From Pseudomonadota bacterium (lineage in GTDB: Bacteria; Pseudomonadota; Alphaproteobacteria; Rhizobiales; Tepidamorphaceae): a stretch of 9,334 nucleotides of DNA. The stretch spans positions 1-9,334 of the forward strand of contig JAEYRQ010000603.1 of assembly GCA_023435545.1 (NCBI GenBank), given 5' to 3'. Of this stretch, positions 1 to 5,692 are shown in pieces (the stretch's first letter is position 1; every line of letters starts with the position of its first letter). A model generated the notes under the pieces. That model was not told the origin of the DNA. It worked only from the letters and a program-made list of their open reading frames with translations, and searched no databases. Made by a program: the position numbers and the translations under genes.

Positions 1-2673
1 GCGGCCGCCCGGCGTCTGTTCCTGAGGCTCGTGACGCCGGGCGAGGGGGCGGGGGACACGCGCCGCATCATCGGCCGCGACGAGATCGCCACCGATCCCG
101 AACCCCGGCTCGCCGAGCGCGTCGTCGACCTGCTCACCGGCGCAAGGCTGCTGACGGTCGACGACCGGATGGTGCAGATTTCGCACGAGGCGCTGCTGCG
201 CTCATGGCCGCGCCTGCGCGGCTGGATCGACGAGGCGCGCGACGATCTCAGGGCCCGGCAGCGGCTGATCCGTCACGGCGAGGAGTGGCTGGCGGCCGGG
301 CGCGACACCGACCTGCTCCTGCGTGGCACTGCGCTGCTGGCGGCGCTCGACTGGCAGGCGAAGAACCCCGACCAGGCTGGCGGTCCCGTGCGCGACTTCC
401 TGGCGGCTTCGGTGGATGAGAGGGACCGCGCCGAAGCGGTCGACCGGCAGCGGCGGACGCGCACGAGGCGGGTCAGGACCGCTGCCGTGGCGGCGCTATC
501 GCTGCTGGCGGCAGGGGCGACGGCGGCCTCGATTGTCGCCTACCTGGCCTTCCGCGATGCCCGGGAGAACGAACTGACCGCCGCTGTGGCGCGGTTGGAG
601 GCGGACAACCGCTTCGCGCTCGCGCTCGGCGCCGTCGCCAATGGCCTGGCCCGTGATGATCCGCGGCTGTCGCTGTTCCTGGCCGGGGAAGCGGCGGCGC
701 GGGCAGGTGCCGGGGCGCCCGGCCACGATGCCCGTTCCGCGATGATCGCCGCGCGGCTCGAGCTGGCCAGTCCTGCTCCACACCTGCTGGGCAGCCCGAT
801 CCAGGCAGGCGATGCCCAGTCACTGGCAATGAGCCCGGACGGGGCCTATCTCGCGGTCGGGCGCCGGGACGGGACGATCAGCATCATCGACATCCGAGCC
901 CGGCAGCCGGTCGGTCCACCGCTCACCGGACATCGCGGCGGCATCGAGGATCTCGCGTTCAGCGCCGACGGCTCGTTGCTCGTCTCGGCCGGCAGCGACC
1001 GCACGGCGCGGGTCTGGCCGATCAATGATGGCTTCGCCGGCGTAAGCCGGATCGTGGCGACGATCGACGACACGGTCTGGGGTGTCGCAATCGACCCGTC
1101 CGGACGCTGGCTCGCCACCGCAGGCCAGGACCAGACGGTGCGTGTCTGGGACATCGAGACGGGCGAACCGTCAGGCCCAGCGCTGGCCGAATGGATCGGC
1201 GATGCCCTCAGCGTCGGGTTTGCGCCCGATGGTGGGCTGGTGGCTGGCACCGGCAGCGGCTCGATCCATGGCTGGCGACTGCCGGACCGCACGCCACTGT
1301 TCGAACCGATCCGCGACATCCATACCAGCGATGTCTGGGGTATCTCCTTTTCACTCGACGGCCATCGCTTCGCCACGCTCAGCAGCGACCGGACCGTTCA
1401 GCTGTTCAGTTTTCCCGGCGGCGAGGCTCTCGGGCGCGCCTTCGATTCGGCTGATCAGATCTACAGCGCCGTCCACCTGCCGGTCGGATCGATCCTGGCG
1501 GGTGGAGACGACCAAGGACGTATCCATGTCTGGGACACGGCGGCCGGCTCCCCCCTGTCCGTCTCTGCGCCGGGTCACACCGGACGGATCACGGCGCTGG
1601 CACCCAGTGGCGATGGCCGGCTGCTCGCCAGCCTTGGCACCGACCAGACCGTGCGGGTGTGGACGCTGTTCGACGAGATCTTGCCGACGCGCGATCTGCC
1701 GGCGGGCGAGGGGGCGGCGAAGGGGGTCGCGGTCAGCGCCGACGGCTCCGTCGTGGCGGCCGGGACCGATGCCGGCACGGTTCTCGTCTGGCGCGGTGGC
1801 GATGATGAGCCGCTACGCCTTTCCGGTCACGGCCACCAGGTCTGGGCGGTGGCCCTGTCGCCCGACGGCGGCCGGCTCGCCTCCGCCGACCGTACGGGCG
1901 AGCTGCGGGTGTGGACGCTCCATGACAATGCCCCCGCCTGGCAGAGCATCGGGCGCGATGGCGCCATCTGGTGGCTTGGGTTCACAGCGGACGGGACACG
2001 GCTGATCGCCGCGGCAGACGGTGGGATTTCCATTCTCGACGCTGCCAACGGCGAGCTCCTTTCCGCGGTCCCGCAGGATGGCGGACAGGTGACACGTGCG
2101 GCGCTGTCACCGGATGGAAGCACGCTCGCCGTCTCCACCACCGACGGACGGGTGCGGCTGTTCGACCTGGCTGCCGGAACGGACCTGGCTGAGTTCGACG
2201 TCGTCGACGACATCGTGTGGACGGTCAGCTTCAGCCCGGACGGCCGCTACCTTGCTGCCGGGGGGAGCGACGAGGTGGTGTCGATCTGGGATGTGGCGGA
2301 GCGTCGCCGAGTGGCCGAATTCGCCGGCCACTCCGGCGGGGCGACCGATCTCGGCTTTCTGCACGGCGGCGCCACGCTGGTGGCGGTGGACCGGCGCGGC
2401 GGCGTCCACGTCTGGGATGTGATCGCGCAGCGCAGGCTCGCCCCTCCGCTTCCCGGCCACGCCCGCGCAAGCTGGCGGCTCGCCACCGCGCCCGATGCCG
2501 ATCGGTTCGTCACGACCGGCGACGACGGCGCCGTTCGGGACTGGGACATTCTGAGCGTCCGGCGGGCCTGCGAGATTGGCGCACCTGCCTTCGACCGCGC
2601 GCGGTTGCAGGAGTTCTTCGGGGACGGCTCGGGGCCACTCGCCTGCAACTCCTCCCGACCAGGAGATCACTGA
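1..2673 (+). CDS. STAND-family NTPase with transmembrane helix and 14 WD40 repeats (5' end missing)
   Basis: The reading frame is open from base 1, so the gene begins outside the window; the GTG at 31 is internal to a conserved segment (ARRLFLRLVTPGEG). Numbering residues from base 1, 890 residues are visible. Residues 1-130 match the region after the NTPase core in nSTAND1-type proteins, including the typical HEALLRSWPRLRGWI at 62-76. A basic stretch (RQRRTRTRRVR) precedes one hydrophobic helix at 161-184. After an Ala/Leu-rich helical linker, residues about 262-857 form 14 WD40-type repeats, each with an SPDG-like turn and many ending in VWD/VWT/IWD; five carry a GH dipeptide. Fourteen blades fit two seven-bladed propellers. 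STAND proteins are ATP-driven switches in which the repeats sense a ligand and an N-terminal effector acts; here the P-loop and effector lie outside the window, so the output is unknown. The basic flank predicts a cytoplasmic NTPase side and WD40 repeats outside. The gene ends inside the last codons of the convergent pentapeptide gene. Confidence 0.93.
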   Translation, partial: AAARRLFLRLVTPGEGAGDTRRIIGRDEIATDPEPRLAERVVDLLTGARLLTVDDRMVQISHEALLRSWPRLRGWIDEARDDLRARQRLIRHGEEWLAAGRDTDLLLRGTALLAALDWQAKNPDQAGGPVRDFLAASVDERDRAEAVDRQRRTRTRRVRTAAVAALSLLAAGATAASIVAYLAFRDARENELTAAVARLEADNRFALALGAVANGLARDDPRLSLFLAGEAAARAGAGAPGHDARSAMIAARLELASPAPHLLGSPIQAGDAQSLAMSPDGAYLAVGRRDGTISIIDIRARQPVGPPLTGHRGGIEDLAFSADGSLLVSAGSDRTARVWPINDGFAGVSRIVATIDDTVWGVAIDPSGRWLATAGQDQTVRVWDIETGEPSGPALAEWIGDALSVGFAPDGGLVAGTGSGSIHGWRLPDRTPLFEPIRDIHTSDVWGISFSLDGHRFATLSSDRTVQLFSFPGGEALGRAFDSADQIYSAVHLPVGSILAGGDDQGRIHVWDTAAGSPLSVSAPGHTGRITALAPSGDGRLLASLGTDQTVRVWTLFDEILPTRDLPAGEGAAKGVAVSADGSVVAAGTDAGTVLVWRGGDDEPLRLSGHGHQVWAVALSPDGGRLASADRTGELRVWTLHDNAPAWQSIGRDGAIWWLGFTADGTRLIAAADGGISILDAANGELLSAVPQDGGQVTRAALSPDGSTLAVSTTDGRVRLFDLAAGTDLAEFDVVDDIVWTVSFSPDGRYLAAGGSDEVVSIWDVAERRRVAEFAGHSGGATDLGFLHGGATLVAVDRRGGVHVWDVIAQRRLAPPLPGHARASWRLATAPDADRFVTTGDDGAVRDWDILSVRRACEIGAPAFDRARLQEFFGDGSGPLACNSSRPGDH

Positions 2674-3530
2674 TCGGCCTGGGCGTCCTCCCGGCAGACC
2701 GCGACACTCAGGCCCTCAGGCAGGCGAGTCTCCGCGTTGCCGCAGGCAGTTGCCAGCCGCGACTGACGCAGGCCTCTCGCACCTGTCAGATCCGCGCCCG
2801 ACAGGTTGGTGCGCTGCAGCGTCGCCTGGGACAGGTTCGCCCCGGTGAGGTCGGCGCCGGTCAGGTTCGCGTGCGACATCCGCGCGCCGCTGAGATCGGC
2901 GCCTGCGAAGCTGGCGCCCTCGGCTCGTATCCTGTCGAGATCGGCCTGCGGCATCCGCGCGCCGGAGAAGTCGGCGCCCCCGGCGCGCGCCCGCTCGAGC
3001 CGAGCTCCGTCGAGCTTGGCACCCCGGAAGACCGCGCCGGTGAGCATGCTGCGCTTCATGCCGGTATTGCGGAGGTCGGCGCCGGTGAAATCGGCGCCGG
3101 CCAGGTCGACCTCGTCGAGATCGGCGTTGCGCATGTCGGCGTCGCGGAAGATTGCCACGGGAGCCTTCCCCTTCTCGAGGTCGGTCGCCAGCATCAGCGC
3201 GCCGGTGAAGTTCGCGCCGGCCAAGTCGGCCTCTTCCATCTCGGCGCGTTGCAGGTCGGCCCTGGTGAAATCGGCGCCGGGCAGCCGCGCATATTTAAGA
3301 TCGGCGTCGCGCAGCACGCTGCGGGCAAGCCGCGCATCTGTCAGTTCGAGCTCGCGCAGGTTGGCGAATCTGAGGTCGCACCTCTCGCAAGCCCCGTCGG
3401 CCCGCAGGCGCTCGATCAACCCGCCGGCATCTGCCCGCTCGGTCACGTCGTGGGCCCAGTCGTTCCAGTAGAGCAGTCCACCGACGATGACCACGAGGAG
3501 GAGGAATCCGATGAGGATGATCTTCTTCAT
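2667..3530 (-). CDS. Membrane-anchored pentapeptide-repeat protein, 287 aa
   Basis: The ATG at 3530 begins MKKIILIGFLLL, a Lys-Lys start followed by a hydrophobic segment to about residue 21, which reads as an uncleaved inner-membrane anchor with the rest in the periplasm. An AAGG sequence about 8 bases upstream may be the ribosome site. The frame is open further upstream to 3914, but that extension crosses the neighbouring gene and looks like noise. Residues 51-250 form 40 consecutive pentads of the A(D/N)LXX type (ADLTG, ANFTG, ADFSG), which predicts a right-handed quadrilateral beta-helix of about ten coils. One pentad (GKAPV, residues 121-125) lacks the central Leu/Phe but keeps the register. 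Cys48 and Cys51 precede the helix and Cys263 and Cys279 follow it, so disulfide-stabilised caps are possible. Known family members include DNA-mimicking gyrase protectors such as Qnr and MfpA, but those are cytosolic; the anchor argues against that role here. Function is unknown. The stop overlaps the end of the convergent STAND gene by 7 bases. Confidence 0.92.
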   Translation of the reverse strand: MKKIILIGFLLLVVIVGGLLYWNDWAHDVTERADAGGLIERLRADGACERCDLRFANLRELELTDARLARSVLRDADLKYARLPGADFTRADLQRAEMEEADLAGANFTGALMLATDLEKGKAPVAIFRDADMRNADLDEVDLAGADFTGADLRNTGMKRSMLTGAVFRGAKLDGARLERARAGGADFSGARMPQADLDRIRAEGASFAGADLSGARMSHANLTGADLTGANLSQATLQRTNLSGADLTGARGLRQSRLATACGNAETRLPEGLSVAVCREDAQADQ

Positions 3531-3550
3531 TCCGCTGCCTTGTCCCCCGA

Positions 3551-3566
3551 GCGGCCAGCAGGCCGC
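3551..3566. repeat. Short GC hairpin in the leader of the pentapeptide gene
   Basis: GCGGCC and GGCCGC flank a four-base loop (AGCA), giving a perfect 6-bp stem 20 bases upstream of the pentapeptide-repeat start codon. No T-tract follows on either strand. It could be a leader hairpin or a chance palindrome in GC-rich DNA. The 157-base gap it lies in (3531-3687) shows no other gene. Confidence 0.25.
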
Positions 3567-3687
3567 GGGGCCGGAGACGCCAGGACACATCCCGGCATCC
3601 GACCGCCCTTGATATCGGACTATGCTGCGCCCGGGGCCACGACGCCAGTACCTGCTGTCGTACCCTGGGCGCTTTCGGGAAGGAACT

Positions 3688-4383
3688 CTACCAGGTGCGG
3701 CGCAACTCCCCACCCACGCGCCAGACCGGCTCACCGGTCTCGATCTCGCTGAGGGTCGTGGACAGGCGCGCACCGCGGAACAGGCGCTGCTCCGCCACGA
3801 GCGAGCCATGCAGAACGGGATCCGTCTGCGACCAGTTGCCGCGCGCGATGAGGGCGGTACCCGTGGGCCGGAACTCCACCCCGGCGGAACGTTCGGTCTC
3901 CCAGGCGGTAACACCGCCTGCCTGGCCGATCCCCGTCTCGACCACCGTCAGGCGGCCCGAGAGGCTCGCATTCAACGCCTCGCCGATGGTCCAGCGGCGC
4001 ATAACCGTGCCGGAAACGCGCCCCTGCTCGCCGATGGGATCGAAGCGGGCATCGATCGTCGTGCGGGTCCAGCCGAAGGTCCCGGAGGGACCCGGTATCT
4101 CGAGGCGGCCCCACGCTGCCGTCGACGGTTGGGCAGGCTGCCGCTGCAATGGTGTGATCGTCACGGCGCGATCGTCAGCCTCGGCCTCGCCGGGCACGCC
4201 GAGATCGAGGCCCAGAGAGCTGTTCCAGCGGCCGGGCAGGCGGGCCCGGACCTTGAAGTCCGAGGTGCCGTCCTTGCGGATCGACCGGTCGAACGTGACT
4301 CCACCCTCGGCCATCGCCGGGGCGGCAGGAATGGCCAGCGCGATCGCCGCTGCCGCCATCCGCAAGAATGGGTACTTCAACAT
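3688..4383 (-). CDS. Secreted beta-rich protein of unknown family, possible outer-membrane beta-barrel, 231 aa
   Basis: I do not recognise the family. The chosen ATG at 4383 gives a good Sec signal peptide: MLKYPFLRM, a hydrophobic Ala/Ile core, then AMA before EGG, with likely cleavage after residue 25. An in-frame TTG at 4443 would add 20 polar residues and spoil the signal, and an ATG at 4359 would shorten it; no start has a clear Shine-Dalgarno. The mature part of about 206 residues contains many short alternating polar/apolar stretches with Gly/Asn/Asp turns, for example TTIDARFDP, GTVMRRWTI, LSGRLTVVE, SAGVEFRP and ARLSTTLSEI. It has no Cys and ends in Trp. Amphipathic strands plus a terminal aromatic residue suggest an outer-membrane barrel, although Arg at position -3 departs from the usual beta-signal. 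It lies upstream of the pentapeptide gene on the same strand with a 157-base gap, so co-transcription is possible but not evident. Confidence 0.8.
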   Translation of the reverse strand: MLKYPFLRMAAAAIALAIPAAPAMAEGGVTFDRSIRKDGTSDFKVRARLPGRWNSSLGLDLGVPGEAEADDRAVTITPLQRQPAQPSTAAWGRLEIPGPSGTFGWTRTTIDARFDPIGEQGRVSGTVMRRWTIGEALNASLSGRLTVVETGIGQAGGVTAWETERSAGVEFRPTGTALIARGNWSQTDPVLHGSLVAEQRLFRGARLSTTLSEIETGEPVWRVGGELRRTW

Positions 4384-4461
4384 GCGCAATCCGAAAAATC
4401 GCCTCACCACCTCTGATCCGCGAGAGGTCCGGGTTGCAATCAATTCCCCGTGAGCTGAAGA

Positions 4462-4490
4462 AGATTAGCCCGTGCGCGGGAGGCTCTCAA
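4462..4490 (-). promoter_or_regulatory. Candidate promoter for the secreted beta-rich protein gene
   Basis: On the minus strand TTGAGA (4490-4485; 5 of 6 to TTGACA) and TAATCT (4467-4462; 3 of 6 to TATAAT) are separated by exactly 17 bases. Transcription would start near 4454, leaving a leader of about 70 bases before the ATG at 4383. The -10 match is weak and the consensus in this organism is unknown. The -35 hexamer lies within the loop of the hairpin at 4475-4497. Confidence 0.28.
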
Positions 4491-4497
4491 TCCCGCG
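4475..4497. repeat. Perfect 7-bp inverted repeat in the divergent intergenic region
   Basis: CGCGGGA (4475-4481) and TCCCGCG (4491-4497) are perfect reverse complements around a nine-base spacer. The repeat lies between the divergent secreted-protein and acyltransferase genes and covers the candidate minus-strand -35, so an operator is possible. No T-tract follows that would support a terminator. Confidence 0.4.
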
Positions 4498-4516
4498 GAA
4501 ACGATTAGCGGGAAAT

Positions 4517-4535
4517 GTTGCCGTTATGCGGCAAC
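4517..4535. repeat. Perfect 7-bp inverted repeat upstream of the acyltransferase gene
   Basis: GTTGCCG (4517-4523) and CGGCAAC (4529-4535) are perfect reverse complements around TTATG. This dyad of 19 bases has the size of a typical dimeric-regulator operator and sits about 90 bases before the chosen acyltransferase start. The 7-base sequence GATTAGC occurs at 4463-4469 and again at 4503-4509, exactly 40 bases apart, one copy beside each hairpin. The function is inferred only from position and symmetry. Confidence 0.42.
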
Positions 4536-4623
4536 TCCGAACCGCCCACATATGGCGCGCCGCATGCACGGCAAGTCCCGGCACCGCATGAACGTGCCGA
4601 ACCGAAGCAAAGCGAGCGTACCG

Positions 4624-5640
4624 ATGCGCTACACCGTCCCATCGCGGGTCGACTGGGTCGATATCGCCAAGGGCATCTGCATCATCATGGTGGTGCTGAT
4701 GCATTCGACGCTTGGGGTCGAAAAGGCTGTCGGTGCCGAGGGCTGGATGCACGAACTGGTGGCCTTCGCCCGCCCGTTTCGTATCCCGGCCTTCTTCCTG
4801 GTCGCCGGGCTGTTCCTGGCACGGCGGATCGACCAGCCGTGGCGGGAATATCTCGACAGCAAGGTCGTGCACTTCGCCTACTTCTACATCCTGTGGCTGG
4901 TGATCCAGTGCGGGGTGAAGTGCGGCATGGAGGCGGAACGGTGGGATCTCGTGCCGCTGCACATGCTCGAAGGGCTGGTGCAGCCTTACGGCACGCTCTG
5001 GTTCATCTACCTGCTGCCGGTCTTCTTCGTGGCGACGCGGTTCCTGCGCGGTATATCGCCTGCGGTGGTGCTGGCCGGCGCGGCGCTCCTGCAGATCGCG
5101 CCGATCCACACCGGCTGGATCGTCGTGGACGAGTTCGCCGACCGTTTCGTGTTCTTCTATGCGGGCTATGCGCTGGCGCCGTTGGTCTTCACGTTCGCTG
5201 AGAGGGTGCGGACAGATCCCGTGCCGGCTGCAGCGGCGCTGGTCGCCTGGACCGTCGCCAATCTGGTGGCGGTCGAGACCGATGTCGCCGGGCTGCCGGG
5301 CGTGGCGCTGGTGCTGGGCGCTGCCGGCGCGGCGGCGATCGTCGCCATATCGGTGCTGCTCGTCCCGACGGTCGCGGCAGCACCGCTGCGCTACTGTGGC
5401 GCCAACTCGATCGCCATCTATCTCGCCTTCGTGCTGCCGATGGCGGCGACGCGAATCGTTCTGGTGGGGACCGGTATCGTCCCCGAGGTCGGCACCATGT
5501 CGCTGATCGTCACGATCGCCGCTGTTACGGGACCGCTGGTTCTCGAACGGCTGGTGCGCGGCACCCGTCTCGACTTCCTGTTCGTCCGCCCGGCCTGGGC
5601 GCGGCTTGGACGGCGGGACAGGCTGGTGGCGGCCGAATAG
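4624..5640 (+). CDS. Acyltransferase-3 family integral membrane protein, 338 aa
   Basis: This belongs to the acyltransferase 3 family (Acyl_transf_3; OafA/NodX/WecH-like), inner-membrane enzymes with about ten helices that usually transfer O-acyl groups, often acetyl, to surface polysaccharides or other glycans. The N-terminus RVDWVDIAKGICIIMVVLMH is diagnostic: the WxDxxKG block leads into helix 1 with the conserved His (residue 27). RPFRIPAFFLVAGLFL follows, matching the family's R-x-F-x-x-P-x-FF-x-x-(S/A)-G element. YGTLWFIYLLPVFF and SIAIYLAFVLPM are typical later helices, and Ala/Val/Leu-rich segments fill the rest. The ATG at 4624 puts WVDIAKG at the usual distance from the N-terminus; in-frame ATGs at 4552, 4564 and 4588 would add a basic 12-24 residue tail and cannot be excluded. 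No start has a strong ribosome site. There is no SGNH domain fused at the C-terminus. The substrate cannot be read from the sequence. polA starts 52 bases downstream on the same strand. Confidence 0.9.
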   Translation: MRYTVPSRVDWVDIAKGICIIMVVLMHSTLGVEKAVGAEGWMHELVAFARPFRIPAFFLVAGLFLARRIDQPWREYLDSKVVHFAYFYILWLVIQCGVKCGMEAERWDLVPLHMLEGLVQPYGTLWFIYLLPVFFVATRFLRGISPAVVLAGAALLQIAPIHTGWIVVDEFADRFVFFYAGYALAPLVFTFAERVRTDPVPAAAALVAWTVANLVAVETDVAGLPGVALVLGAAGAAAIVAISVLLVPTVAAAPLRYCGANSIAIYLAFVLPMAATRIVLVGTGIVPEVGTMSLIVTIAAVTGPLVLERLVRGTRLDFLFVRPAWARLGRRDRLVAAE

Positions 5641-5656
5641 ACGTCGGCGAAAGGGG

Positions 5657-5685
5657 TCGCCAACGCGCGCGGGTCGCGGCATAGT
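5657..5685 (+). promoter_or_regulatory. Candidate promoter for polA (possibly leaderless transcript)
   Basis: TCGCCA (5657-5662; 4 of 6 to TTGACA) and CATAGT (5680-5685; 4 of 6 to TATAAT) are spaced by exactly 17 bases. The polA ATG begins 8 bases after the end of the -10, which is where transcription would start, and no Shine-Dalgarno is visible before the ATG. This fits a leaderless mRNA, known from other GC-rich bacteria. The same GCATAGTCC core occurs on the minus strand at 3617-3625, upstream of the pentapeptide gene. Confidence 0.32.
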
Positions 5686-5692
5686 CCCGGCC

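Noticed and set aside
1..8. GCGGCCGC (a NotI recognition sequence) at the very left edge, which could hint at a cloning junction.
   Set aside because: The same bases encode Ala-Ala-Ala in frame with the conserved STAND segment, and similar GCGGCCGC strings occur elsewhere in this GC-rich window (for example near 9149).
2781..3380. Regular short repeats (TCGGCGCCGGT-like units) that could suggest a CRISPR or tandem satellite.
   Set aside because: The 15-base period is the coding signature of pentapeptide repeats, the units are not identical, and there are no unique spacers.
2217..3752. A 511-codon plus-strand open frame with Gly/Ala/Glu/Val-rich repeats resembling a novel repeat protein.
   Set aside because: It starts out of frame inside the STAND-WD40 gene and then reads the antisense of the pentapeptide repeats; its periodicity is a mirror of the 15-base pentad coding. 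The minus-strand frame shows a clear family.
3531..3914. Upstream extension of the pentapeptide gene, which would give a 415-residue protein.
   Set aside because: The added residues overlap the secreted-protein gene in another frame and are Arg/Ser/Pro-rich noise; the ATG at 3530 starts a well-formed membrane anchor.
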